From assembly GCA_026874595.1 (NCBI GenBank), contig CM049318.1:14654241-14718240 (forward strand): a stretch of DNA of 64,000 nucleotides. The letters are read 5' to 3'. The notes beneath the pieces were generated by a model that saw nothing but the letters and a program-made list of their open reading frames with translations, had not been told where the DNA came from and ran no database searches. A program made the position numbers and the translations under genes. Position 1 is the first letter of the stretch. Each line of letters starts with the position of its first letter. Positions 1 to 10,975 of this stretch are shown piece after piece. The stretch is from Sipunculus nudus (Eukaryota; Annelida; Sipuncula; Golfingiida; Sipunculidae).

Positions 1-540
1 CTCGGGTAGACAGATTTTAAACTCGCCTAGACGAGATCACAATCACAATCTCGCCTAGGCGAGATTAAAATCCGCCTGGTGTCATCCAGGCGAGTTTAAA
101 AACTTGCCTGATATTACTTAGGCGAGTTTAAAATCTGCCTAGGCGAGTAACCTTTCAGTGTTAAAATATTGAAAATCTGACTGAAAACATCTTTCATAAG
201 TCAATTACAATGCATAATTTATTGGGAAATTAGATCAGATCACTATTTTAATCTCGCCTAGGCAGATTTTAAACTCGCCCAAGTGATATCAGGCAGATTT
301 TAAACTCGCCTGGATGACACCAGACAGATTTTAAACTCGCCTAGGCGAGATTAAAATCCTGGCCTGCTCCATGATGGATTCTAATCTCGCCTAGGCGAGA
401 TTGCGATTGTGATCTGGTCTAGGCGAGTTTAAAATCCGTCTAGCCGGGATCACAATTGCAATCTCGCCTAGGCGAGATCACAATCGCAATCTCGTCTAGG
501 CAAATTTAAAATCCGCCTGGATTTCAATCTCGTCTCTGAC
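1..540. repeat. Palindrome-rich foldback repeat
   Basis: Many copies of the near-perfect palindrome ctcgcctaggcgag alternate with gattttaaactcgcc and with caatcgcaat segments. Beyond the short palindromes, roughly 47-150 is the reverse complement of roughly 250-352 (both arms keep the order cctaggcgag, cctggtgtcatccaggcgag, then a second cctaggcgag), with about 100 bp of unrelated AT-rich DNA between them. The array runs off the left edge, so its true start is not visible. No coding potential is seen. This is a foldback or cruciform-type repeat; which transposon family it might belong to cannot be told. Confidence 0.85.
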
Positions 541-2815
541 ATATATATATAAAGTATTAAGCAATTTATCAAGTATGGATTTAATACCTTAATTATAAAA
601 AAATTCTTATTATTATATAAAAACATTGTGGCAGTCTTTTTAAGTGTCATAAAAAAAATAATTTACAAGTACTTTGTGTAACATATTCCGAAGTGTCAAC
701 AAAGGAAATTGAAATGCCGGTGTTCAGATCTTGGTTTGTTTTTTTTTGCCTGGCCAATTTTTAGCTTAACTAAAGTTCATATGCTTTTATCTAGGTAGGT
801 TCCATATTGTTCTACTAGTACTAATGAAGACGCGTGTAACCCCCCCCCCCCCCCTCCCCAACACACACACACAAACACTTGATTTTGGGCCTGTGACTGG
901 GTCTTGGGAAGCTGTACACAAACATGTTTATTTCAAAGAACCCATGTGAGCCATGTTTTCATGGGTTGGGGTAATTCAACTAAAAAATTGAGGGCTTACT
1001 GTGTCATTTAATATATATATATAAACACATATATATAGTTGGGGTCATTATTTTCTTTGCATGGAATTATAATATTTTTGTACAATTCAATAGATGACGG
1101 TCAATAAGGATTCCATGTATATTTCCATGTAAATAACAACCAGAATGGGGGCTTAGTAAGGTATTTATGTAGTGCCTGGTACTGAATGTGGTTGTTTAAT
1201 AACCATAATTATTTTAATTATTGTTTAATGCCAATTTTCAAAAATGCACTTGTTCAAGATACTATGTACAGGACCCTCCTATTTTACTGACTTTTCCTGT
1301 ATTATATTGTTACAATTTAGATACATAAATATTTCATTTTTTTATAAGCTATGACTTTTTCTGTTTTATTTAATAGGTCTGTGGCCTTGGAATTTTCCCA
1401 AATTATTGATATGATATGGTACGATGCACTCATATATAGCTTAATCATTATATATTTGCATTAAACATGAATAACTGGTCCTAAAAAGGTATTATTCTGA
1501 GTTGTTGGTCCTTGAACCTAGGTATTTAAAAAAATATATATATAATTTAAAACCCTGGAAACATTTTTTAACAGATGGGTGATAAATACCAGCGGCTTTT
1601 AATGAGAGACCTTATCAGTCAGGTGGACAAATTTGCAAACAATTATGGGAGAGCAATAGTTTAGTACAAAAATCGAATGAGAAGTATAAGCCACCAATCA
1701 TCAAAAGTCTTGTGGAAAAATTACAAGTCTAACATACCGATGAGGACCAAAAAGGTAATTTTTCCAGATGTTAATGTATACCTATATTTTGATTCCTCTT
1801 TGCACTGTTAGAGGATTAATCAGTGAAACAAGTGTAATAATCTTTTAAATAAAGTTTGTAGATTTTAAAAATATATTTCTCAAACAGGAGCTACCTCTGC
1901 CCCAATATCATTTTACTTTGCTAACCTGAGGGAGCAGCATTATCAGATATTTTCCAGAATCTTACTATTCAAGTCAACTGTAAAATTGGAAATAAAATAA
2001 AATCTATCTATAACCTTAAAAATAGTACAAAACATTTTTGTTTGTAGTTTCATGCTTGTTGATAATCTGATAACTCCATGATGCCTGCTGTTGCATTCTG
2101 TGGCATGTCAGTTCTTCTCAAAAAGAATCCTGCCTGCTTCATTGGTAACGTCCAGGTCAGATCTAAAATGCTTTGAAGAAAATTCCTGTTAAGCTGTCTG
2201 CAGAAGGCCTCAAGCATTTTGAAGCTGACATATTATTGTGCCATAGGAGGTGATCATTATTATATAATTTATGATTCTTAAACATCATATCACAAAGCAT
2301 ATGACATTTACTAAATACAGAGAGAGTAAGAAGAGAGATGGTGAAATATGATAATAGTTTAAATTGTGAACCAGGGTTACATGTCTGGTATTGTTGACAA
2401 AGTGTTGGCTACTGACTTCCATATGTCATAAATGGCTTAATTAAGTTATTGGAATTGTAAATTAATTGAAGCAGGTTCCAGGATGAAACAAGCTTAATGC
2501 TCCATGTACGTCTTTTATGGCCCATAAGCTTAGGAAAGGTAAACTTCATCAAGCAAACCAAAATAGATTGTTATTATAGGCTTGGACAGAATGCCAGGTT
2601 TAGATCTGGTTGACTGTGTAAAATGAGCTTCAAGCCAGAAGATATGGTGAGTATACCAGCCTACACATGTGGCAGTAATTTAGGACAGGAAAACAGTATC
2701 AAGTGAGTCAGTGAGTAGCTGGGTCACACAGAATCAATAATTGGAATATACATACCCTGAACAGAGTAATGAGAGGAATATAATAATATAACAGGATTTT
2801 GGGTGAAACAGAAAT
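541..2815. other. AT-rich spacer
   Basis: Low-GC sequence with short (AT)n tracts near 541, 1010 and 1530, and a C-run at 840-854 followed by a short CA tract. Apart from the possible broken exon at 1575-1754 I see no gene, RNA or mobile element that I can name. Confidence 0.5.
1575..1754 (+). pseudogene. Possible broken exon, unknown protein
   Basis: A splice-acceptor-like tract (ttttttaacag) precedes ATG GGT GAT and the segment ends at AAG before gtaatt, a plausible donor. Read from the ATG it is open for 29 codons (MGDKYQRLLMRDLISQVDKF and on), then has an in-frame TAG at 1662-1664, after which the same frame stays open to the donor. An exon-like stretch with one stop suggests a decayed exon of a gene or transposon. 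I do not recognise the protein, and chance is a real alternative. Confidence 0.2.
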
Positions 2816-5200
2816 AAAGCTTGAGTGTAGGCAAAAGCCGAAGACATATATGGTTATCTAAACATTTAGGTATGTCTTTATGTCACACATCCTATATCAC
2901 ATGGAAAAAGTGTAAGATGCAAGCCGAAGCCATATATGGTTATCTAAACATTCAGGTATGTCTTTATGTCACACATCCTATATCACATGGAAAAAGTGTA
3001 AGATGCAAGCCGAAGCCATATATGGTTATCTAAACATTCAGGTATGTCTTTATGTCACACATCCAATATCACATGGAGAAAGTGTCAGAATATGATGGAA
3101 GCCGAAGCTATATATGGTTATCCAAACATTCAGGTATGTCTTTATGTCACACATCCAATATCACAGGGAAAAAATGTAAGATGCAAGCCGAAGCCATATA
3201 TGGTTATCCAAACATTCAGGTATATGTCTTTATGTCACACATCCAATATCACATGGAAAAAGTGTAAGATGCAAGCAGAAGCCATATATGGTTATCTTAA
3301 CATTTAGGTATGTCTTTATGTCACACATCCAATATCACATGGAAAAAGTGTAAGATGCAGGCCGAAGCCATATATGGTTATCTAAACATTCAGGTATGTC
3401 TTTATGTCACACATCCAATATCACATAGAAAAAGTGTAAGATGCAAGCCGAAGCCATATATGGTTATCTAAACATTCAGGTATGTCTTTATGTCACACTT
3501 CCAATATCACTTGAAAAAAGTGTAAGATGTAAGCCGAAGCCATTTATGGTTATCTAAACATTCAGGTATGTCTTTATGTTACACAACCAATATCATGTGG
3601 AAAAAGTGTAAGATGCAAGCCGAAGCCATATATGGTTATCTAAACATTCAGGTATGTCTTTATGTCACACATCCAAAATCACATAGAAAAAGTGTAAGAT
3701 GCAAGCCGAAGCCATATATGGTTATCTAAACATTCAGGTATGTCTTTATGTCACACATCCAATATCACATGGAAAAAGTGTAAGATGCAAGCCGAAGTCA
3801 TATATGGTTATCCAAACATTCAGGTATGTCTTTATGTCACACATCCAATATCACATGGAGAAAGTGTAAGAATAGGATGAAAGCCGAAGCCATATATGGT
3901 TATCTAAACATTCAGGTATGGCTTTATGTCACACATCCAATATCACATGGAAATGGTGTAAGATGCAAGCCGAAATCATATATGGTTATCCAAACATTCA
4001 GGTATGTCTTTATGTCACACATCCAATATCACATAGAAAAAGTGTAAGATGCAAGCCGAAGCCATATATGGTTATCTTAACATTCAGGTATGTCTTTATG
4101 TCACACATCCAATATCACATGGAAAAAGTGTAAGATGCAAGCCGAAGCCATATATGGTTATCTTAACATTCAGGTATGTCATTATGTCACACATCCAATA
4201 TCACGTGGAAAAAGTGTAAGATGCAAGCAGAAGCCATATATGGCTATCTAAACATTCAGGTATGTCTTTATGTCACACTTCCAATATCACATGGAAAAAG
4301 TGTAAGATGCAAGCAGAACCCATATAAGGTTATCTAAACATTCAGGTATGTCTTTATGTCACATATCCAATATCACGTGGAAAAAGTGTAAGATGTAAGC
4401 CGAAGCCATATATGGTTATCTAAACATTCAGGTATGTCTTTATGTCACACATCCAATATCACAGGGAGAAAGTGTAAGAATAGGATGGATGCTGAAGCCA
4501 TATATGGTTATCTAAACATTCAGGTATGTCTTTATGTCACACATCCAATATCACGTGGAAAAAGTGTAAGATGCAAGCCGAAGCCATATATGGTTATCTA
4601 AACATTCAGGTATGTCTTTATGTCACACATCCAATATCACATAGAAAAAGTGTAAGATGCAAGCAGAAGCCATATATGGTTTTCTAAACATTCAGGTATG
4701 TCTTTATGTCACACATCCAATATCACATGGAAAAAGTGTAAGATGCAAGCCGAAGTCATATATGGTTATCTAAACATTCAGGTATGTCTTTATGTCACAC
4801 CTCCAATATCACATGGAAAAAGTGAAGGCAAAAGCCGAAGCAATATATGGTTATCTAAACATTCAGGTATGTCTGTATGTCACACTTCCAATATCACATG
4901 GAAAAAGTGTAGGCAAAAGCCGAAGCATTATATGGTTATCTAAACATTCAGGTATGTCTTTATGTCACACATTCAATATCACATGGAAAAAGTGTAAGAT
5001 GCAAGCCAAAGCCATATATGGTTATCTAAACATTCAGGTATGTCTTTATGTCACACATCCAATATCACATGGAAAGAGTGTAAGATGCAAGCTGAAGCCA
5101 TATATGGTTATCTAAACATTCAGGTATGTCTTTATGTCACGCATCCAATATCATATGGAAAAAGTGTAAGATGCAAGCCGAAGCCATATATGGTGTCAAG
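2816..5200. repeat. 86-bp minisatellite, about 27 copies
   Basis: Head-to-tail copies of a unit that reads aagccgaagccatatatggt ... ttcaggtatgtctttatgtc ... catggaaaaagtgtaagatgc. Successive starts at 2921 and 3007 give a period of 86 bp. A few units are longer (near 3090, 3870 and 4480) because aagatgc is replaced by agaatatgatgga or agaataggatgga, and the units near 4830 and 4915 are shorter. Copies differ by only a few bases, so the array is recent or homogenised. The first unit (2836) and the units near 4820-4920 share the variant aggcaaaagccgaag. Open frames through the array are by-products of the repeat: 86 is not a multiple of three. Confidence 0.95.
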
Positions 5201-5806
5201 AATATCAAGGCGTGTTGGTTAAATAATATTCATTTTAATCTGTTTATTCATATAATTTATGTTATTTTTTGTTTGTGGTTAATATTTCTATTTGGTATGT
5301 CTGTTCCCCATAATGGGCTTGTGTACAGCTGTTCAGTGTAGTCCAGCATGTAACAGGCACCATATGGTCAAGTACCACGCCATTAGGGCAGTGGACAGTA
5401 CTGTCCCAGTGACATAATACATTAAGCTTGATTTGTTGCTACTCTTATATGAAAGGGATTCTGGGTGGGTTGATATTTCCTTAAGATGGTGTTTCCTTTG
5501 AACTTAGTTAATGTTTCTATAGATAAATGGTTGAAATAACGCCTGGGAACCAGAGGGTTCTTTCTTATTGGTTGGTCTTTAGTGATTCAAGGTGGGGCAT
5601 GAACTTGCCAATCAAAAAGTAAATAATCTATAAAAGACCACGATCATCCAGAAGGGGGGCACTCACATTAAGACCACCACCAGCAAAAATTAAACAGTGA
5701 CATGAGCGGCCACAAGTAGCAAAAATGGACCTAAGTAATTATAATGTGAAACTAAGTTAAAAGGAACAAAATACATCAGAAGTGTTACAGTGCAACAAAG
5801 GGAATT
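5201..5806. other. Unassigned spacer after the satellite
   Basis: Unique sequence with no convincing open frame, RNA gene or repeat that I can identify. Confidence 0.4.
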
Positions 5807-5822
5807 ATATATATATATATAT

Positions 5823-5855
<33 letters not shown>

Positions 5856-5877
5856 CATACTATTGTGTGTGTGTATG

Positions 5878-5909
<32 letters not shown>

Positions 5910-5928
5910 TATATACATATATAAATAC
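5807..5928. repeat. (AT)n microsatellite
   Basis: Near-uninterrupted AT/TA dinucleotides with a short tgtgtgtgtatg interruption at about 5863-5876. Confidence 0.9.
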
Positions 5929-5945
5929 ATTCTATTGTGTGTGAG

Positions 5946-6200
5946 ACTGGAATAACTTTTATATTTGACTCTAAAATGGACTTGCTCCTGAAAGTAAATA
6001 TAAAAGTGCTAAACTGGAATAACTTTTATATTTGACTCTAAAATGGATTTACTCCTGAAAGGAAATATACAAGTGCTAAACTGAAATAACTTTTATATTT
6101 GACTCACAAATGGATTTACTTATGGATGGAGATACACAAGTGCTAAACTGGAATAACTTTAATATTTGATTCATATACGGATTTACCCAAGGAAGAAGCA
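5946..6200. repeat. 67-bp tandem repeat, about 4 copies
   Basis: The motif actggaataacttttatatt recurs at 5946-6013-6080-6147 (the third copy begins actgaaata), each followed by tgactc..aaatgga.ttactcctgaaagg..atata.aagtgctaa. Copies diverge by 10-20 percent, so this array is older than the 86-bp satellite to its left. Confidence 0.8.
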
Positions 6201-6470
6201 TAAACAATGGACATTCAACAATAAGGTTAGCCTGGTTTGGGTATAAGAATAGATATGGACTTAGTAATGATACATTCATATGCGCTTTTTACTGTTTAAT
6301 AGTATTAAATGTATTATTACCTCTTGTTGTTATTATAATTATATACTCATATAATAAAAATCCTGTATTTTTCTTTCTCAAATGTGGAGTGTGCTATACA
6401 ATCCAAAGCCCAAAAATTTGTTCAGTATTCTCTTTAATAGATTTAATTAATAAATCTAGAGTAACACTTG

Positions 6471-6545
6471 ACATATGGTTATCTAAACATTCAGGTATGT
6501 CTTTATGTCACACATCCAATATCATTTGGAAAAAGTGTAAGATGA
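6471..6545 (+). repeat. Orphan copy of the 86-bp satellite unit
   Basis: A single unit fragment (gttatctaaacattcaggta and on to gtgtaagatg) lies 1.3 kb beyond the end of the main array and in the same orientation. It differs only at one or two places from array units. Confidence 0.9.
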
Positions 6546-6689
6546 TGTAAACGTTTGTGACACAGTAATTCTTGTACAAAACAGCTCTGTATGGGATTGG
6601 GCAGGCAGACAGACCCACGCCCTCACCATCATGTAACCCAAGTTAACTGGAATAAAGAAACCAATATTCAACTTGGTCTGAGTTAAACA

Positions 6690-7420
6690 CTTTGTCGTGT
6701 GACTGTTCAGCCGGTTTATGATCTGGAAAAGTTTCAAGATTATACCTCGTCACAGCAAAAACAGCATGCCACTGGTCGGAATGAAGACATCATCAGACCT
6801 TCTTCCATCAGGTAAAATCTATTGCTCCGTTAATTCGATATTAACAGGAGATGGCGATATTGATGCTACAGATTGGCTTGACCATTTCAACAGCATGGCC
6901 GTACTACTAGGCTGGACCAAACCATCGGCAGAAGGCCCTAGAAGTGATAAGAGAGCTGAAATACTCTCTTTAAAACTAGCTTCTGGTAGAGTCGCCTCAT
7001 CTTGGTATTGATCACTGCCTTTAGACATGCATAAAGACTTTAAAAAGCAAGCTGAAGCTTTCATATGCTTCATGCATAAAAGCCAGACTTGCTATTTTAC
7101 GACCTTTTAACACCAGAGTGTTTCAATCCAGCAAAACTGTCAATCATTACATTGATCACCTACTTCATATAGGAGCGAAGCTCGGCAAGAACGAACAAGA
7201 TATCATGGATGCGACCATTTGAATTTCCTAGAAGAATCCAACAGTACATAGACTTAAAAGAGCTGAAGACTCTAGAAGAACTAATAGAACTGGCTCATAA
7301 AGCCGTGGAATTTCATCCACCTGCGATATCACCGAGCCCACCTCAGCTCAATATCAAGGAGCTGTGTAGAAAATCAGCAACGCTGTCTGGAAACAGGCCC
7401 CGTCAACCCCGCTGAATCTC
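6690..7420 (+). pseudogene. Decayed retroelement gag-like relic
   Basis: Several short open pieces in shifting frames look like one broken structural (gag-like) polyprotein. One piece, ending near 7010, contains a ..DWLDHFNSMAVLLGW.. stretch followed by charged residues and LSLKLASG, the style of a retrotransposon capsid helix region. It stops at TGA (7009-7011), is followed by LPLDMHKDFKKQAEAF in the frame beginning at about 7016, and ends in a helical piece at 7209-7415. No zinc knuckle, protease or reverse transcriptase follows directly. The family cannot be named safely; a Ty3-like or related LTR element is likeliest. Confidence 0.45.
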
Positions 7421-7864
7421 CGCTGAGAAGACCATGCACACCATCAAGTGAGTGCACACAAAGTATGTGCTTCACATCACCTGCACCCCCTCCCCGCTGG
7501 CCATCTTTAGGACGACAACAACAATGGCGCACTCAAGGTTACAGACAACCCAGATGACCATTTTTTGGTAACAGCCAGCCCCCTCCACCATGTCTAAGGT
7601 GTGATTAAAAGATATGCACGCAAATTACCAGTCAGCATTTAATTACCTGCATGCAGTGACATGCCAATAAATAGACTGATACAATAATGATCATCAGTTA
7701 GTGCATTGTGATAAAAGTTTGTTACATGTTTTCATAAATGTAGCTATAGTTAACACACATTTACTGGTCTGCTTTAATTTTAGTCCCCTGCCAGCTAAGA
7801 ATATTAAGGCTACATATAATTTTTTAAATATAAATCTTGCTCACATTTTATTCTGTTTGCAAAC
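7421..7864. other. Unassigned spacer
   Basis: Proline/glutamine-rich remnants up to about 7590 may continue the gag relic; after that the sequence is AT-rich with nothing recognisable. Confidence 0.35.
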
Positions 7865-7866
7865 AG

Positions 7867-8520
7867 GGAAAGTGCATGGATTCCTAGTTTGCTGGGAATG
7901 TGGGAAGTGGAGGGATTACTATAGTCATAAGAGGCTCTTAAGATCGCAGGTGATTGCAGTGGAGAGATTGCAAGAGGAGCTGGTCTACTCCTGTGGGAGT
8001 CCTCTATTCATAGAATGACCATATAAGAACATCACTGTTGTAAAAGAAGTGGTCTAATGCAAGATGCCAGTGGAAGCCACATATTACAGTGGTAGGTCCT
8101 TTCATGTGTAAATGGGAAATATGCACAAAAACATATTTTACTCCAGCTATAATATATCTTTTTAAAGGTATCGATTGTCATGACTTGTTTATTACCATTT
8201 GCAATATACTAATTTTTCTTAATTACCCAGAGAGAAAGGTGGTCTCTTAGGATACAATATTGCAAATTTTATATAGTTTTTTAAAAAAAGTACCATTTTT
8301 ACATAACATGTCGGGTTTAAGAATTAAAAGTTTTAATCATTCAAATACAATATTTGAAATTCTTTTTAAAGAAATACTCATGAAGGATTGATTTGTTAAA
8401 TACTTATGATTATGATTATTTTCCCCAGGTGTGACTTCACACTTTGTTCCAGTCTGCTCCTACTGTGGGGATCTATAAGTGTCCAATGGGGATACTGTCA
8501 ACGATCTGAAAAAAGAATAA
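7867..8520 (+). pseudogene. Two exon-like segments of a Cys-pair protein, broken
   Basis: Segment 1 follows a splice-acceptor-like tract (ctgtttgcaaacag) and runs 7867-8091, ending at acagtg before gtaggt, a plausible donor. Segment 2 follows ttttccccag at 8428 and begins in the phase that segment 1 leaves open (G then GT). Segment 1 encodes VCWECGKWRDYYSHKRLL and a basic/helical stretch; segment 2 encodes FVPVCSYCGD. The paired CxxC motifs suggest a zinc-binding fold. In-frame TGA (near 8018) and TAA (near 8056) inside segment 1 show it is dead. I do not recognise the family. A transposon-derived protein is possible. The matching phases across the putative intron argue against pure chance. 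Confidence 0.35.
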
Positions 8521-9172
8521 GGCATTGTGCACCCTATTTGTGAAATTTGTTAAACAACTGAACAAACAAATTTTAATTATATAGTTTGCTTGCATGTTAT
8601 TTATAACCTTTTAACAACATAAGTAATGTTAGCATTACAACATTAATATAACAGTACTTTTATGTGTGCAGAATAACATTACACAACATTAATGTTACCT
8701 TAAAATAACGTTGTCACAGTGTGGCTGTAATGTGTGTACAATTTTATAAATTAGGTTGTATTTACATTTGTTGGAGTGGACAAAATCATGTCATATCAAC
8801 ATTAATACGCAAGTATGTCCATACTAAAACACCACACTGTCACGATGTAGAGGCAACATTTATTTGGCTAGCTGGGTATAGAGCATGCAGTTCTCAAAGA
8901 GAGAGAGAGAATCTGAGACACAGGCAGGCCACCCATATAATATAAACTGATCTGGAATAAAGTGAAGTGTCTCCCAATCCTCACCTCGTATTGTGTCTCT
9001 CACCCTATGTTACAAGTAAAAACACAAAATCAACTTGTTCACACAATGACTGGCTAGCCAGCTTCTATATTCAAATCATTTCATCAATCATCATTCAATG
9101 CTGCTATTACAGTGTTCAGCCTAATACCTCTCTCATTGTTTACCATTTCATATGACAATATGTAAAACATAT
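8521..9172. other. Unassigned spacer
   Basis: AT-rich. It contains a short aacattaatgttac-type dyad cluster near 8630-8700 and an (AG)n tract near 8899. No gene seen. Confidence 0.4.
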
Positions 9173-9946
9173 TGTCGGGAGTGTCGACCAATGGCAAGGC
9201 TGGTGGATTATATGACGGGGCTAAGACAGAAGTAGCTACAGCAGGTAGGGTGACCGGGGGAGAATGGGTTTTTTTTCTGAGAGAGAATAATAAACACTTC
9301 CCTTCAGTAAACCTGACTTGAGTTATCTTACCCCCAGTTAAAACTTTACACTGACAACGCGTGCCAGTTACTTCTGATTGTCAGATATTACAGTACCTAC
9401 ACTCCATGGATGCCCAGCAGTTCATTGATTTTACGGAAGGGCTCATACAATTTGAACAGGCCAGGGAAGAATGAGAACGCTTTTAAGTTCTCACCTTTTC
9501 CAACTAAACAAGTAATGGAATGCAAGCTAGTACATATGCTCAGGTTCCTCATCAACAGCATTTCATACATGGTGAATAGAAGTTGAGAAAGCTCTACACT
9601 ACACAGACTCTAATGCCAATATTCTAACAATTGCTCTGAAAACATGCATGGGGGCATTAGCAGACAAGTTGGAACAATACCTAACAGAAAGGGTGCAAGC
9701 CCAGGATCCCCCAGGAAATCCCCTAGATATGCCATGGGCAGATAGCTTCCAGTTAAACTCCCCACAAACAGTCACACCCATTTCCCGGTCTCGGTCATAA
9801 CAGATAACCGTTGTGAATTCACTGTACACAAATGGGAAGAATATTTACGGGAATTAGGGGTGGAGCATTGGCAGACAACACCAATCATACCCAAAAGCAA
9901 TGGAAAGGTAGAGCATTTCCACCCGCACATTCAAAGAAGCCTTAGT
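9173..9946 (+). pseudogene. Retroelement relic ending in an integrase-like fragment
   Basis: The best piece is 9794-9946, open for 51 codons before TAA. It contains ITDN, then a WEEYLRELGVEHWQTTPIIP stretch and SNGKVEHFH. That is the layout around the second catalytic Asp and the catalytic Glu (here in GKVE) of retroviral-type integrases of the Ty3/gypsy kind. Upstream, short pieces (MDAQQFIDFTEG near 9408; LTIALKTCMGALADKLEQ near 9625) could be other parts of the same polyprotein in shifted frames. The stretch 9173-9360 starts tgtcgggag and has an AATAAA-like signal before its end, so it may be a decayed LTR, but I cannot find the partner LTR. Confidence 0.45.
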
Positions 9947-9949
9947 TAA

Positions 9950-10620
9950 GGCCTTAAATATTATCTGAAACATTGGAAGATCACATGGGTAACTCCCCAG
10001 ATCCCAATAGTACACACCCCTTAATCACAGCTGCCGAGCCAAAACCTTCAGCCTTGATCAACCAACTATGTTCAAATAAACAACCCCCAGTCCAATAAGA
10101 TCCCGATGACAACGATAATGAACTCACAGACTCCATGCTGTGCAAGGATGAAATAGTTCATACACCCTCCCCTTCCATTCATTCTAGAGACCTGAAGGCT
10201 ACTGCCACAAAAGAGAGTCAGGTAGGATGTACTGGCAGGTTTACTGGATAGTGGCTAAGAGTGCTCTATTAGCAATGGCAATCCAATCGTAGCTCCTACC
10301 GCAGAAATACCGCCTGCAATGGTACAGATATCTCAGCTACCACAAAGTATTATCTTGATAAAGGAACAGAATGTGTGAATGTGGCTCTGGCCATCTACAT
10401 GGACAGTCCTAGTGATTCTGCACCCTCTAACTTTTGATAGCTCATTAGTGCAAGTTATGCCAATACTCTCAGTGGATGAATCAGTTACACCTGACCATGA
10501 CTATTTTGTTAGTTTGCGTGCTGAGGGTGCCCAGAAATTACACTTGATGGCAGCAGAAGCACAGAAACACTGCACACAGTAGTTTGTTAGATTGCCAGTG
10601 TAAGATTACGAGGTAGTCAA
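9950..10620. other. Unassigned, probably rest of the retroelement relic
   Basis: Short broken frames rich in Asp, Pro and Ser follow the integrase-like piece. Nothing can be named. Confidence 0.3.
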
Positions 10621-10639
10621 ATTCTCAGTTGTCTGAAGG

Positions 10640-10975
10640 CAGCAGACGAGAGACTGTGTTTGAATCTGAGCTGAGGAGCAGGTAGGATTTCACGGCCAGC
10701 CCCACCCAGAGTGAGGGCTCTGCAGATTTAAAGGGGAGGCTGTGCCCCAAGGTGTGTATCACTCACAAACAAGTGCACCTTTCTGGGGTTCCACCATGGA
10801 GCATACCCAGTACCTGAAGGTGCAGTACACAGAGCCCGGTGATGCCAAGATAATCATGTGCTTCTGCCCTGTCACACAGTCAGAAACTAGAATGGAATTC
10901 TGCAGATGTACAAAGTAACAAGTTAAGTCAACATTAAAAATGAGGTGGTTACCTCCACCTAAAAATTATAAGAAA
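10640..10975 (+). repeat. Interspersed repeat B, copy 1
   Basis: Shares an ordered set of blocks with 57790-58135: a gggtgag/agtgagg..gctctgcag block, then a gtgt.tcactca block, a catacccag.acctg block, an atggaa block and a closing ggttacctccacc. The copies differ by small indels and 20-30 percent substitutions. The shared right end and size (about 330 bp) fit a SINE or MITE; no clear polymerase III boxes were found. Confidence 0.6.

Noticed and set aside
2821-5341. Overlapping open frames of 60-107 codons through the 86-bp satellite, with a repeated protein motif
   Set aside because: The unit length is not a multiple of three, the same peptides appear in several frames, and unit-length variants break the frame. 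These are by-products of the repeat.
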